DNA of 64,000 nt from Lucinisca nassula (GCA_963580285.1 OY757026.1:65721396-65785395), one strand, 5' to 3'; positions 45,611 to 58,760 are shown, numbered from the stretch's first letter. Translations and numbers: made by a program. Notes: generated from the letters alone by a model not told the origin.

Positions 45611-46390
45611 AAACGATAGAGTTTATACGCATGGCCGGGCCGACTCGCAGCTCTAAGCCCCTGATGGGCGGGGGGCCGAGACTTTTGGTTTAAGAGTTAC
45701 AACAGGCGGCTACTATATTTAGTTTTCTTTTTCACATCTGACACTTAGTTCATTGATTAACCCATTGGATGCGGGAAACCCCGAAAGGAGTACCTTGGCA
45801 AACAGTGCTGGCCCAGATCAGACGTCGCAGAACGTGGGGGTGTGATCAGGGCCTACACTATACACATCCGCGGGCCGACTCGCAGCTCTAAGCCCCTGAT
45901 GGGCGGGGGCGGATCAATCATTTTGCCCCGTTTTCGACATAGAAATATTTTTACCCAAACGAAATAGATTTAATACGTCCGCAAAGTCTGCGCGGTGTGA
46001 CGGGACTTTTTAGGCCTTATACCATTACGAAATTCCGCCCACGCAAATATATGGAAAAAATTAATAACCAAAAACTGAAAAATTTCGGGCGAAAAAATAT
46101 TTTTTCTTATTTCCGCTTCAAACAGTAATATTTTTTTTTTTTTTGGTTCGGGTTTTACGACCCTTTCAAGACTATTTTACTCATACCGAGTCGATCGTTA
46201 TTCAGAGGTGGGCGAAAGCCGGAGTGCCCCGGAGAAAAACCACCTGACCTTCCGTTGCTGAACTCGGCGTCACACACGTGACCCATACATTGCGGGTACT
46301 CAATAGAACCGCCTTAATGAGCCGGTTCTGAAAGGAAAAAATCGATGACGCGACGTTGGTGCAACGTTGTATACCACGGCGTCTTATACG

Positions 46391-46392
<2 letters not shown>

Positions 46393-46468
<76 letters not shown>
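46393..46468. repeat. (TG)n microsatellite in left TIR
   Basis: 76 bp of TG, mirrored by a shorter CA run at 50746-50791 in the right TIR. Confidence 0.98.
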
Positions 46469-46470
<2 letters not shown>

Positions 46471-47675
46471 CGCTTGTCCGTTTTATGTCCAACCAACGAC
46501 TAAGGGGCATAGCGGAGACGGGGTGAAATATAAAGCTTGTCCGGAGCGTACCTCTGATAGTTTTAAAGGTAATTTAGCGAAACTCGATACACCGATGGGG
46601 GGCTATGAGAGAAATCGCGGAATGCGATAAACATAACCCTGCTAACACTATTTACGGAGTTACTGCCCTTCTTAATAGGACCCCGCACAGTATTTTGGGT
46701 GCCCTAAAGAAATCACCGAGTCAGTCAGTTGGTCGCATCTAAACCAAAATATTTAACCGGTCATTACTTTAAAAGTATTAACCCTACGCTCGCGAAACTT
46801 CGCATACATACCATCACAAGACCCTACATTCTGACAAACGGTCATACCTGTATTGATTTTGGATGCGCGTTTGTGAGGCCAAAACCAAACGACTTAAACT
46901 CGGTCATAACTTCGAAAGGATTTGTCCTGCTGTCACGAAACTTCACACACACATACCTACCATCACAACGGCCCCCCGCCCATAGGGGCTCGAAGAAATA
47001 TAGGGGCTGCATTATGCTTCCACGCAGAGTTGAATCCGGTCCGCACACTAGTACTTGTAAACCGCTGAGAGGATCTAAGCCTGTCCAAGCAAAGCGGTGC
47101 GAGTCTGTCAGTTCGTGCTAATAAACCCTATTGGCTTCATTGGGCGACAGGGCTTGAGATGTCATTTTTATAACCGACCAACGACTGAGGGCATAGCGGA
47201 GACGGAGCGATAGACGCGCTCGATCAGGGTTAGCTCCGTTTGGTCAGGGGCAGTCAGACCGTTTGTTTGTTTGTTTGTTTGATTTGAGGTTTAACGTCCC
47301 CGTCAACACTGTATAGGTCATTTCGGAGACGCTGCTTCCAAGCCGACATTGAGATGAAATGACATCTCAAGCCCTGTCGTCCAATGAAACCAATAGGGTT
47401 TATAAGCATGGACCGTCCGACTAGCACCGCTTTGCCTGGGCAGGCTTAGATCCTCTAAGCGGTTTACCAGTCAGGGCCTGAGCTCATAGGTTGTGGGTAC
47501 TCGTTTGAGCCGCCTCATCGAGGCGATTCTAACTTGAACCGCAAGGCATGCATAAGTACATAAAAAGAATACAAGAGAACGCGACAGTGCAATACAGTGT
47601 ATACATACGTGTTAGATGAGGCAAACATATGCTTTTTTCATACTTTAAATCCATTTATCACATTTACATCGCCAT

Positions 47676-47802
<127 letters not shown>

Positions 47803-47809
47803 TGACTTT

Positions 47810-49147
47810 TTACGATCGCAATGTAATTACAACTGATCTTTCAGCATCGGGAATGTATGTTAACCAGTCTTTATATACACGGCACATCTTTGTCATTTGT
47901 GCACTGGAATCCTTTAAAAGAACGGGTAGATAGTAGGCGTCCGTGTCCATTTTATATATCCTCCGTACATTCCATCCAAATGGTGAGTTTCCAACGGTTT
48001 CCGTTTCTCGAAACAAGTGGTCCACTTTCGCCCATTGACTATTGCTTAGATAAACGACGATTGGACCTTTCCTTTGATCATTCTGGAGTACACTAGCGTC
48101 CAAATCACTTTCAATGTCTTGATCCGAAGAACATGGGCCACTGGTCCGAGGCTCTATTGAAATGCGATCACCTGCTATCCGATGTTTTGTTCCTGATAGA
48201 GCGTACGAGACACAAACGCTAAACACATCACTGACGACTTGTCTGTCTGACGAGGTATCGGCTTTGTTGTCGACTAGGACGTACGAATACGGTTTTGACG
48301 TAATGTCATTGTATTTTTTCATGAACCTGGGTTTGCTTTTATCAAATATCCTGTCCGCCATTATTCCTATCTGTCGTCTGTCGGCTGGACTTCGATATAA
48401 AGCCATATACTGGGCATTTCGACTGATACTAGTGTTATGTTTACCCTTAGGGAAAGCGTTTTGTAACAACAAGATAACGCTGGCGTTCCTATGTCTGCCT
48501 TGAGTAAATAATTTGGAAATGATCTGACTGTCTACGGCGAGATCCATTAAGTCGTCCAAGACAACGATGTTATTATATCTCGTGTCTAAATCACTCAGGT
48601 TGTTTTGAAATTCTGGAAGGCCTTCTCGAAAGGTAATTTCCTGTTTCAATGTTCGTTTCATTTCTTTGAACATACCTTGATACTGACCATAAAACCACTG
48701 TATTTTACGAGGTTTGTTGCACACTTCGTATTCAATATAATCCCTTTCTAGAAGTTGTTTGACGAAATAGCTTTTTCCCGACATACTTGGCCCCACCACC
48801 ATAAGAGAGAATTTGTGACGGAATCGAAACATCGGGTATGGCACTGGTAAAATGTCGAGTCTTCTCTCTGTGGACTTGTGAGATTGTTTTAGTATCTGAC
48901 GGTCATGCTTACGCCTGATTTTGTTCGCTTTGTTTTTTACTGCTATGCTTGGCAACCTTGTTTGTAGCGTAGGAGCGGGAGGACATAATACTGCACACTT
49001 GAGATAATCAGCGCGTTCTCTCGCATCGTTGAGCTGATGTACCATTTGCAGATGACTGCTTAAATTAATAACACCTGGCCTTTGACACACTGGACACACG
49101 CGTGTATATTTGTACGGCATGATTAACTTTTTATTCACTCGTTCCAT
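47810..49147 (-). CDS. FtsK/HerA (A32-like) DNA-packaging ATPase of a Polinton-type element
   Basis: 445 uninterrupted codons. Residues 18-37 hold a C2H2 pattern (C18, C21, H32, H37). Residues 60-110 are basic. The ATPase core has Walker A GPSMSGKS (119-126), Walker B IVVLDD (194-199), and a QN sensor within [13 protein letters not shown] (224-236), followed by [20 protein letters not shown]. These are the features of the Polinton packaging ATPase, which in relatives pumps genome into virus-like capsids. The last 110 residues are an extension without a recognised domain. The first Met lies 41 bp to the left of a 12-bp tandem array; Met10 is an alternative start. AT microsatellites lie beyond both ends. 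The frame is intact although no other virion gene is nearby. Confidence 0.85.
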   Translation of the reverse strand: MERVNKKLIMPYKYTRVCPVCQRPGVINLSSHLQMVHQLNDARERADYLKCAVLCPPAPTLQTRLPSIAVKNKANKIRRKHDRQILKQSHKSTERRLDILPVPYPMFRFRHKFSLMVVGPSMSGKSYFVKQLLERDYIEYEVCNKPRKIQWFYGQYQGMFKEMKRTLKQEITFREGLPEFQNNLSDLDTRYNNIVVLDDLMDLAVDSQIISKLFTQGRHRNASVILLLQNAFPKGKHNTSISRNAQYMALYRSPADRRQIGIMADRIFDKSKPRFMKKYNDITSKPYSYVLVDNKADTSSDRQVVSDVFSVCVSYALSGTKHRIAGDRISIEPRTSGPCSSDQDIESDLDASVLQNDQRKGPIVVYLSNSQWAKVDHLFRETETVGNSPFGWNVRRIYKMDTDAYYLPVLLKDSSAQMTKMCRVYKDWLTYIPDAERSVVITLRS

Positions 49148-49184
49148 TCTTACGTCCTTGGTCTCTGAGCATTCAATAAGACAG

Positions 49185-49284
49185 GGTATAGTGGGATACA
49201 GTGAGGATACAGCGGGGGGTACAGTCAGGATACAATGGGGATACAGTCAGGATACAGTAAGGATACAATGGGGGTATAGTCAGA
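49185..49284. repeat. GGATACAG-type tandem array upstream of the ATPase
   Basis: About eight imperfect 10-14 bp units (GGGATACAGT, GAGGATACAG, CAGGATACAA, AAGGATACAA) occur immediately 5' of the ATPase ORF. It may be promoter-proximal; function unknown. Confidence 0.8.
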
Positions 49285-49331
49285 CTAATTCATTTGTTTA
49301 TTTCATTGCCTGTATCGTGCTTTACTTTGTT

Positions 49332-49446
<115 letters not shown>

Positions 49447-49536
49447 AAAGTCTTTTTTCAAAAGAAAACCAACTAAAAGTCTTTTATTTTGCCGGACGTT
49501 TCAACCGGAACCCCGGTCTTCTTCCGCGATATAATT

Positions 49537-50746
49537 AGACACTGGCGATGTAAATGTGATAAATGGATTTAAAGTATGAAAAAAGCATATGTTTGCCTCA
49601 TCTAACACGTATGTATACACTGTATTGCACTATCGCGTTCTCTTGTATTCTTTTTATGTACTTATGCATGCCTTGCGGTTCAAGTTAGAATCGCCTCGAT
49701 GAGGCGGCTCAAACGAGTACCCACAACCTATGATCTCAGGCCCTGACTGGTAAACCGCTTAGAGGATCTAAGCCTGCCCAGGCAAAGCGGTGCTAGTCGG
49801 ACGGTCCATGCTTATAAACCCTATTGGTTTCATTGGACGACAGGGCTTGAGATGTCATTTCATCTCAATGTCGGCTTGGAAGCAGCGTCTCCGAAATGAC
49901 CTATACAGTGTTGACGGGGACGTTAAACCTCAAATCAAACAAACAAACAAACGGACTGACTGCCCCTGACCAAACGGAGCTAACCCTGATCGAGCGCGTC
50001 TATCGCTCCGTCTCCGCTATGCCCTCAGTCGTTGGTCGGTTATAAAAATGACATCTCAAGCCCTGTCGCCCAATGAAGCCAATAGGGTTTATTAGCGCGA
50101 ACTGACAGACTCGCACCGCTTTGCTTGGACAGGCTTAGATCCTCTAAGCGGCTTACAAGTACTAGTGTGCGGACCGGATTCAACTCTGCGTGGAAGCATA
50201 ATGCAGCCCCTATATTTCTTCGAGCCCCTATGGGCGGGGGGCCGTTGTGATGGTAGGTATGTGTGTGTGAAGTTTCGTGACAGCAGGACAAATCCTTTCG
50301 AAGTTATGACCGAGTTTAAGTCGTTTGGTTTTGGCCTCACAAACGCGCACCCAAAATCAATACAGTTATGACCGTTTGTCAGAATGTAGGGTCTTGTGAT
50401 GGTATGTATGCGAAGTTTCGCGAGCGTAGGGTAAATACTTTTAAAGTAATGACCAGTTAAATATTTTGGTTTAGATGCGACAAACTGACTGACTCGGTGA
50501 TTTCTTTAGGGCACCCAAAATACTGTGCGGGGTCCTATTAAGAAGGGCAGTAACTCCGTAAATAGTGTTAGCAGGGTTATGTTTATCGCATTCCGCGATT
50601 GCTCTCATAGCATCCCATCGGTGTATCGAGTTTCGCTAAATTACCTTTAAAACTATCAGAGGTACGCTCCGGACAAGCTTTATATTTCACCCCGTCTCCG
50701 CTATGCCCCTTAGTCGTTGGTTGGACATAAAACGGACAAGCGCGTA

Positions 50747-50793
<47 letters not shown>

Positions 50794-52156
50794 CGTATAA
50801 GACGCCGTGGTATACAACGTTGCACCAACGTCGCGTCATCGATTTTTTCCTTTCAGAACCGGCTCATTAAGGCGGTTCTATTGAGTACCCGCAATGTATG
50901 GGTCACGTGTGTGACGCCGAGTTCAGCAACGGAAGGCCAGGTGGTTTTTCTCCGGGGCACTCCGGTTTTCGCCCACCTCTGAATAACGATCGACTCGGTA
51001 TGAGTAAAATAGTCTTGAAAGGGTCGTAAAACCCGAACCAAAAAAAAAATATTACTGTTTGAAGCGGAAATAAGAAAAATTATTTTTTTGCCCGAAATTT
51101 TTCAGTTTTTGGTTAGTAATTTTTTCCATATATTTGCGTGGGCGGAATTTCGTAATGGTATAAGGCCTAAAAAGTCCCGTCACACCGCGCAGACTTTGCG
51201 GACGTATTAAATCTATTTCGTTTGGGTAAAAATATTTCTATGTCGAAAACGGGGCAAAATGATTGATCCGCCCCCGCCCATCAGGGGCTTAGAGCTGCGA
51301 GTCGGCCCGCGGATGTGTATAGTGTAGGCCCTGATCACACCCCCACGTTCTGCGACGTCTGATCTGGGCCAGCACTGTTTGCCAAGGTACTCCTTTCGGG
51401 GTTTCCCGCATCCAATGGGTTAATCAATGAACTAAGTGTCAGATGTGAAAAAGAAAACTAAATATAGTAGCCGCCTGTTGTAACTCTTTAACCAAAAGTC
51501 TCGGCCCCCCGCCCATCAGGGGCTTAGAGCTGCGAGTCGGCCCGGCCATGCGTATAAACTCTATCGTTTTTATTAGGCGGCAGGGATTGAGATGTCATTT
51601 CATCTCAATGTCGGAGTAAAAGTCCCACAAAATTGGAAGCGACGCTCCCAACATGACCTAAATTATGTTGACGGGGACGTTAAACCTCAAATCGAACAAA
51701 CAAAACTTTTTTCCCGGGGCGCGGTCCATTCCTAGTTTCTCGCATCAAATCGAGCTCTTCCAGCACCTTCCATTGTTTTCCGGTTTTCGAGGCGATAAGT
51801 GGTTCGCCGCGATTGTTAATAATATCAATACGACACCGGGTAGTATCCCCCTAAATATACGGATAGGAGCGCTCGAGCGAACGGTGTAGACCCCGATCGC
51901 CCTGACCCGATCGGGGACGGCGAACTGCGCCATTCCGCGGGAACTTCTTTCGCGCGTCGCCCGAGACCTCAAACTTTAGGATAATTACGGCGTAATTTAC
52001 TCGAACTCTCATCCCGATATTTAGGGTAATTTCGTCATCTTCTCCATCGCCGGCTATCATCTCTCACCTCCTTTGTTTATTACGTAATCCATTGTTCTCG
52101 TCCTTTGTTTATTACGTAATCTATTGTCTTGACGCCAAAGTGGCCCGAGTACTACT
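49537..52156 (-). repeat. Right TIR of the Polinton-type element
   Basis: About 2,620 bp, uninterrupted. It carries in mirror order every landmark of the left arm except the 3.6-kb satellite element, which therefore arrived after the two arms were established. The microsatellite in this arm is shorter (about 46 bp of CA against 76 bp of TG). Confidence 0.88.
50746..50791. repeat. (CA)n microsatellite in right TIR
   Basis: 46 bp of CA with one CC break; the length difference from the left arm shows independent slippage after arm formation. Confidence 0.97.
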
Positions 52157-52489
52157 CATAGGTTGTGGGTACTCGTTAGAACCGCCTCAACGAGGCGGTT
52201 CTAACGAGCACCCACAACCTATGTTTGCAGTATCAATAAGAAAAATATCACGGATTTCTATCAGAAAAATGACCATTTTGGAGATGTGAAAAAACATGCA
52301 CGGGTGTGTTATCGTAATTTGAGGTGGTTGTTTCTGGGGATCAGGGTTTAGTCTGTTAACATTTGCGTTTTTCTGGAAGAGTTGATTGACACCAGTTGGT
52401 TCCATTTCATTTAACATCCACCTTTCTTATTCAGTGTCTGTTTGTGGCTCGTTGTATTGAAGATGTTCAGGCTAATGGCATCAAGGCAT

Positions 52490-52770
52490 TTGTTTGATTT
52501 GTGGTTTAACGTCCCCGTCATTTTGGAAACGTTGCTTCCAATTTTTATGGGACTTTTACTCGACACTGAGATGAAATGACATCTCAAGCCCTGTCGCACA
52601 ATGAAACCAATAGGGTTTATAAGCATGGACGATCTGACTCGCACCGCCTTCCCTTGGCACGCTAAGATCATGTAAGCGGTTTACCAGTATTCGTGTGCGG
52701 TCAGATTCAGCTCTGTGTGGAAGCATCATGCAGCCCATCTATTTCTTCAAGCCCCGATGGACGGGGGCCG
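52490..52770 (-). repeat. SINE-like repeat A
   Basis: TTTGATTTGTGGTTTAACGT at the left, GACACTGAGATGAAATGACA in the middle, AAGCCCCGATGGACGGGGGC at the right. Confidence 0.88.
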
Positions 52771-52879
52771 TTTATTGAAGATGACCAGGTCAATGGCACC
52801 AAGGGAATTCAATGACGTGTTCCAATAATCAGAACAACAATAAAAATAATAATTGAGCCAGCGCATGACAAAACCTACA

Positions 52880-53090
52880 ATAATACATGTGCGCCAAACG
52901 AAGACTAAGATCAGCCTGCGCATCCGCGCAGTCTGATCAGAGTCTTCGTTGTGCGCTCTAAGGACAACTAAGGGCCCAATGCTCTTTCATGCAACAGGAA
53001 AAGTCTGTAGTCAGACTATATGGATGCGCAGGCCGATCTGATCCTTTGCCTGGCGCACATGAAAATTGTAGGAAATACTGTGCCCCGGCT
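52880..53090. repeat. GCGCATCCGCGCAGTCTGATC palindromic repeat
   Basis: ATCAGCCTGCGCATCCGCGC followed by AGTCTGATCAG is a short imperfect palindrome flanked by GCGCCAAACGAAGAC and GTCTTCGTTGTGCGC, an outer inverted repeat. A second related block (GGATGCGCAGGCCGATCTGA) lies 110 bp on. Confidence 0.75.
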
Positions 53091-53113
53091 CAATTAAGAA
53101 AACAATATCTTAC

Positions 53114-53211
53114 AAATGTAGAGTTATCCATGATGACTTTCGAATGGTTCGTGGTGCAATCCAACTCTTCAACTTCTCCATAATGGTTCATAAAAAGTAA
53201 CTTGTCTCCCT
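53114..53211 (-). CDS. DPP-family exon 2 (propeller blade 1)
   Basis: 98 bp: AG completing the Glu split with exon 1, then 32 codons ending in frame. Acceptor TATTTTAG, donor TTT/GTAAGA. The peptide contains GDKLLFMNHYGEVEELD and ends MDNSTF. The Asn-Ser-Thr-Phe ending matches the DPP4 region before the next strand, and NST is a potential N-glycosylation site. The exon sits 0.96 kb to the right of the Polinton right terminus, so that element lies in the following intron. Confidence 0.87.
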
Positions 53212-53242
53212 CTAAAATAGAAAAAATACTATTACAGCACAG

Positions 53243-53805
53243 TAGAACTTCGATGACTCGAACACCGATGGCTCGTTTACCATGGCTGAGTCGAACCCAT
53301 TATTGAGTCCCTACCGAATTCCTCTACATAAGAAGTAGTGCAGGATAATTAAGGAGATATTCTCGCCCATCGGGGCGAGAAGAAATATATGGGCTGCATG
53401 ATGCTTCCACGCAGAGCTGAAACCGACCCGCACACGAATCTGGTAAACAGCTTAGAGGATCTAAGCCTGCCAAGGCAAAGCAGTGAGAGTCGGCCCGGCC
53501 CGTCCATGCTTATGAACCCTACTGGTTTCATTGGGCGACAGGGCTTGAGAAGTCATTTCATCTCAATGTCGGGTAAAAGTCCAACAAAATTGGAAGCAAC
53601 GTCTCCAAAATGACCTCAACAGTGTTGACGGGGACATTAAACCTCAAATCAAACAAATGTTATGAGTACACACAGCATACATTTTCTATTATAAACCAAC
53701 GAAGAGAGGCTCAAAAATTCACCCCGCCTTTCCTCCTGGTAGTACCCCGCAGTGGCTCGAACTACCCCTATTTCTAACAGATTTTTGTGGTTCAAGATGT
53801 ATTAT
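53243..53805. mobile_element. MITE D split by SINE A
   Basis: Left D end CAGTAGAACTTCGATGACTC; SINE A inserted at about 53364-53656 (GCCCATCGGGGCGAGAAGAA to CCTCAAATCAAACAAA); D resumes with TATGAGTACACACAGCATAC and ends in CAGTGGCTCGAACTACCCCT and flanks. Confidence 0.8.
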
Positions 53806-53876
53806 TTAAGCCGCAAATATGAAAATGCTGATCAGACTGCAAAAACACAAGTCGACTTTGTAACATACAAACTGCC

Positions 53877-53979
<103 letters not shown>

Positions 53980-54054
53980 CTGATACTGCGTCGGTCACAT
54001 TTGACCATTACCGCAGGTGTATATTACATACACTCCAGGTTTACACAATAGTGA

Positions 54055-54600
54055 CTTTATCAGAGTCTAACTAGTGGTTTTCTTTTGCTCCATCATTTCA
54101 GTGGTTTCTTGCTGTCGAGTCCTCACCGTTGTTTCATCTCTGTGGTTGTTTGATTGTTTGTGTTCACGGAGATGTTGCACCGATGAGTTAGGACGCGTTC
54201 ATGCGGAATGAACAAATTATTTGTCTAAATCGCGATGGAAATAAGGGCGAGGATTGTGGCCAAGTAAAATTAATTTAAGCCCCAAACACCCCCTCACCCC
54301 CCGCCCGGGTGGGGGGGAATTCGTTTCCGCTGACCGTTCCAAGGCGGTTCTTCTGTCGCGATTTATTTTTGTTATGGTTTGTCTTCAGGTGCTTGTGTCG
54401 CCTGTGTCACTTTATTTTGGATAGCCTATTGGCCATTATGTGGTAAGGTAACTGTCCTTTTGGCTTTCCGCTGTTGGTGTTTCCATTAGGTCTGTTTTGC
54501 ATGTTTGTGTTTCTTTCCCTTTGGTGTTTCTATTTGGAGCAATGCGTTGATTGTATCGGTCCCTGATCATTGCCTCTACTTCTATTTTATACCGCCATCA
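54055..54600 (+). mobile_element. PLE 3' tail, long copy
   Basis: TCAGTGGTTTCTTGCTGTCG, TTTCATCTCTGTGGTTGTTT, a G-run at 54310, TGACCGTTCCAAGGCGGTTC and CGGTCCCTGATCATTGCCTC. Confidence 0.85.
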
Positions 54601-55149
54601 GGCATTCTAGTGTCCTGATTCTAGTGTCCTTATACTTCACGATATTATCGATAGTGAACTATAATGCCTTTTATACTGACCTATAATGGGTTAAGTGACC
54701 GGGTATAGACCGGACCTTCTTCTCAGATACCTAATTTGCAAGTGTCACCCGGGAAACAACAAATCTGCAAGTTATGATCTTTGCTAGATTTTCAGACATT
54801 TCGACTAGATTCGTACCTTCTCGGGCTTTCCTGGTTTGATTGGTCGTTGGAGTAACTGCGCACTGCTACTGTGGTTGCGTCTAAACCTCGATTATAATCA
54901 AACTATTTATTTGCAGACTGTCATACAGAATGTAAAGCGCGGAGAAAGTTTTATTCGAGCGCCCCTGTTGTTTCTCACACCACTGTGGCGTGGTGACGTC
55001 AGAAACTTTGCACTCTTTGTCGTCACGTTATGCTACGTATGCTCGCCATGTGACTGCCTGTCGTTTAACATGCTACACTGTCTGCTCCTCTTTTTGGTTA
55101 AATCTGCTAAACTATTGCAAAAACCCTTGATTTTTTTCGATTGTGGTAT
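54601..55149. other. Intron 1-2 stretch with an unassigned 106-codon frame
   Basis: A plus-strand open frame at 54836-55156 (begins MIGRWSNCALLLWLRLNLDY, ends IFFDCGII) is rich in Leu, Cys and Phe. No motif, splice or promoter context supports a gene. Confidence 0.35.
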
Positions 55150-55154
55150 AATAT

Positions 55155-55292
55155 GAATACATGCTTAGTGTCTTGAATAATAAAATATAATCGGCTCGCC
55201 GCGACAATATACAGGGGCTTGCTCAAGCTCGCCCCTATGCAATTGTCTAAGGCTCACCGATTATATTTTATTATTAAAGACACTACCCTGTA
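55155..55292. repeat. Long hairpin, ATAAAATATAATCGG arms
   Basis: GTGTCTTGAATAATAAAATA/TAATCGG pairs with CCGATTA/TATTTTATTATTAAAGACAC around a GGGGCTTGCTCAAGCTCGCCC centre, about 120 bp in all. Confidence 0.85.
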
Positions 55293-55439
55293 TTTAATCT
55301 GTTTAGAAACTTCAGATTCAGATACTAGAGGTATCATACGGAGTAGCAAAAACTAAGGAACTGAATAGTCTGCTCGCATGCGCAGATCGATGAGCACTTT
55401 TGTTGTTCGCAAATGACAAGATAGGTCATCATAGTTCAT

Positions 55440-55610
55440 TGATGTCACTGCGGAGTTTTGAAAACATTTTAAGGTCACTGATGAGGCCTAACTGGCCGAA
55501 ACTAGCTACTCTAGCCAGAAACAACTTGTACGCGCTATAGTTTTCAGTTCTGTTCTGTAGTCCTTGCTTCCAAAGGATAAACCTATTTATAGAATATATT
55601 TCTTATGGCG
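55440..55610 (-). repeat. Repeat E, inverted
   Basis: AAGGTCACTGATGAGGCCTA, CTGGCCGAAACTAGCTACTC and TTGCTTCCAAAGGATAAACC. Confidence 0.78.
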
Positions 55611-55682
55611 TGAATCCTTTGATGTCCACCATGTTTACAAGCCTGTGAAATTAGCACCACTCCAAACATCACATTATACAGA

Positions 55683-58258
55683 AACAAGAGGACCAAGCTA
55701 GCTTGGTCCTGTATCGCTCACCTGAGCTAACAGATTCAAAGTTTAAGGAAGTGCCTGACTTCCTTGTTTGTAAGTTTCATGAAGATCCGTTCAAAACTAA
55801 AGGGGCAGCAGTGATGACAATGTCGAAAATAGGCATTTTCAGCAATCAAAGGCACGTCACTCTATGATAAATGTGCCGACTTGGCCGGTATTCGAACTCA
55901 CCTGAGGTTTTATTCCCAGCCACCTTACATGTAAATTTCAAAAAGATCCAATCAGACTTGGCCAGTATTCAAACTCATCCAATATTTTATTCCCAGCCAC
56001 CTCACATATAAGTTTCAGAAAGATCCGATCAAAACTGAAGGGGCTGCGGTGATGACAAGGTCAAAATTTGGCATTTTTAGCAATCAAAGGGATGTTACTC
56101 TTTAATAAATGAGCCGACTTGGCCAGTTTTCGAAATCATCCGAGGTTTCATCCCCAGCCACCTTACATATAAGTTTCAGAAAAATCCGATCAAAACTGAA
56201 GGGGCTACGGTAATGACAAGGTCAAAAATCAACATTTTCAGCCATCAAAGGGACATAACTCTACGATAAATGGGCTGACTTGGCCTGTTTTCGAACTCAT
56301 CCAAGATTTTATCCCCAGCCACCTAACATATAAGTTTCAGAAAGATCCGATCAAAACTGAAGGGGCTATGGTGATGACAATGTAAAAAATCGGCATTTTC
56401 AGCAATCAAAGGGGCGTAAATCAATGATAAATGGGCGAACTTGGCCGGTATTCAAACTCATCCTAGGTTTTATCTCCAGTCACCTTACATATAGGTTTCA
56501 GAAAGATTCGATCAAAACTGAAGGGGCTACGGTGATGACAAGGTAAAAAATTGACATTTTCAGCCATCAAAGGGACATAACTATATAGTTAATGGGGCAA
56601 CTTGGCCGGTTTTCGAACTCATCCGAGGTTTTATCCCCAGCCACCTTACATATAAGTTTCAGAAAGATCTGATCAAAACTGAAGGGGCTACAGTGTTGAC
56701 AAGGTCAAAAATCAACATTTTAAGCAATCAAAGGGACCTAACTCTATGATAAATAGGCCACCTTTGCCCGTATGTGAACTCATCTGAGGCTTTATCCCCA
56801 GCCACCTTGCATATAAGTTTCAGAAAGATCCGATCAAAACTGAAAGGGCTACGGTGATGACAAGGTCAAAAATCGGCTTTTCAGCAATCAAAGGGACGTT
56901 ACTCTGTGATAAATGGACCAACTTGGCTGGTTTTCGAACTCATCCGAGATTTTATCCCCAGCCACTTTACATATAAGTTTCAGAAAGATTCGATCAAAAC
57001 TGATAGGGCTACAGTGATGACAAGGTCAAAAATCAGCATTTTCAGCAATCAAAGGGACGTTACTCTACGATAAAAGGCCGACTTGGTCGGTTTTCGAACT
57101 CATCCGAGATTTTATCCACAGCCACCTTACATATAAGTTTCAGAAAGATCCGATCAAAACTGAAGGGGCTACGGTGATGACAAGGTCAAAAATCGGCATT
57201 TTCAGCAATCAAAGGGACATAACTCTATGATAAATCGGCGAACTTGGCCGGTTTTCGAACTCATCCGAGGTTTTATCCCCAGCCACATTACATTAAAGTT
57301 TTAGAAAGATCCGATCAAAACTGAAGGGGCTACGGTGATGACAAGGTCGAAAATGGGCATTTTCAGCAATCAAAGGGACGTTACTCTGTGATAAATGGAC
57401 CAACTTGGCTGGTTTTCGAACTCATCCGAGATTTTATCCCCAGCCACTTTACATATAAGTTTCAGAAAGATTCGATCAAAACTGATAGGGCTACAGTGAT
57501 GACAAGGTCAAAAATCAGCATTTTCAGCAATCAAAGGGACGTTACTCTACGATAAAAGGGCCGACTTGGTCGGTTTTCGAACTCATCCGAGATTTTATCC
57601 ACAGCCACCTTACATATAAGTTTCAGAAAGATCCGATCAAAACTGAAGGGGCTAGGGTGATGACAAGGTCAAAAATCGGCATTTTCAGCAATCAAAGGGA
57701 TGTAACTCTATGATAAATCGGCGAACTTGGCCGGTTTTCGAACTCATCCGAGGTTTTATCCCCAGCCACATTACATTAAAGTTTTATAAAGATCCGATCA
57801 AAACTGAAGGGGCTACGGTGATGACAAGGTCGAAAATGGGCATTTTCAGCAATCAAAGGGACGTAACTCTATGATAAATGGGCCGACTCGGCCGGTTTTC
57901 GAACTCATCCGAGTTTTTATCCCCAGTCACCTTACATATAAGTTTCAGAAAGATCCGATCAAAACTGAAGGCGCTACGGTGATGACAAGCATTTTCCCAT
58001 AGTAAGTCTATGGGACCTTGTGGTTGCCATAGGAACCAAAGTTTTAGAGCAATTTCAAAAAAAAGTTTATGTCATCAATGCCCCACCAGAGGCATGCTAC
58101 AGATGAGAAATGATTGAGATCAGCCTGCAGGATACAGAGATATAGCTGCTCAAAAGTGTGGACGGACGACGGACGGACGACGGACGACGGACGACGGACG
58201 ACGGAGGACCCACTATACTATAAGCTCCCCTGGAGCCTTCGGCCCAGGTGAGCTAAAA
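55683..58258. mobile_element. Satellite-bearing pearl/Helentron-like element, copy 2
   Basis: Same structure as copy 1: AACAAGA, then GGACCAAGCTAGCTTGGTCC (55690-55709) and TATCGCTCACCTGAGCTAAC; ACGG/ACGA microsatellite at 58163-58205; terminal CAGGTGAGCT. The satellite core has about 14 units. Confidence 0.87.
55740..57990. repeat. 161-bp satellite array, copy 2, with 3-mer higher-order repeat
   Basis: Units as in copy 1. The variant AAGGGACGTTACTCTGTGAT recurs at 56891 and 57373, a spacing of 482 bp or three units, unlike the four-unit period of copy 1. Confidence 0.9.
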
Positions 58259-58596
58259 ACTTGGGTTTACAGGGGTATACATTATTTTTCTTATTTCTGC
58301 TCCAAGATATAGATTGTGGGTACTCGTTAGAACCACCTCAATAAGGCAGTTCTAACGAGCACCCAAAACCTATGTTTGTAGTATAATTAAGAAAAACAAA
58401 CTCACCAGAATAGTAGCCATTTTTGAGATGTGAAATAAATGCTTTATGACGCCCGAGCGTGTTATCGTCATGTTGAGAAACATTGGTCAGTTTCCTGTCG
58501 TTCTGATGAAGTCGCAACCTTTTTTTCGCGGTTTAATCTTTTATCTGTCTTATCTTAATTTTATATGCGTTATCCTTCGTTTAATTGCACAAGAAG

Positions 58597-58760
58597 CCTC
58601 CGTGGTGTAGTGGTTACGCTACTCGCCTTGTAAACCAGGGATCGCAGGATCGATCCCGGGCTTCTCCAGACTTTCGGATGAGTCTTTAAACCGAGGTCCC
58701 GTCTCCGTATGACCTTAGCTGTTGGTGGGATGTAAAACTCAAACACTCACTCATTTAATT
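58597..58760 (+). repeat. tRNA-derived SINE B
   Basis: Head GCCTCCGTGGTGTAGTGGTT is a strong A box and GGATCGATCCCGGGC a B box. The body contains AGGTCCCGTCTCCGTATGAC and ends GATGTAAAACTCAAACACTC. Confidence 0.9.

Larger units (their letters stand above)
55629..58473. mobile_element. Hairpin MITE split by the second satellite element
   Basis: Left remnant 55629-55682 (CATGTTTACAAGCCTGTGAA, a B terminus). Right part 58259-58473 (ACTTGGGTTTACAGGGGTAT to GAGCGTGTTATCGTCATG) with the core GGTACTCGTTAGAACCACCT/AGGCAGTTCTAACGAGCACC. Confidence 0.8.

Noticed and set aside
46202..46510. Open frames with long Thr-His or Val-Cys runs
   Set aside because: Translation of the (TG)n microsatellite.
58597..58680. 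Possible true tRNA gene at SINE B head
   Set aside because: Promoter boxes are present but the 3' half does not close an acceptor stem and a SINE body follows; an inverted copy exists at 61.4 kb.
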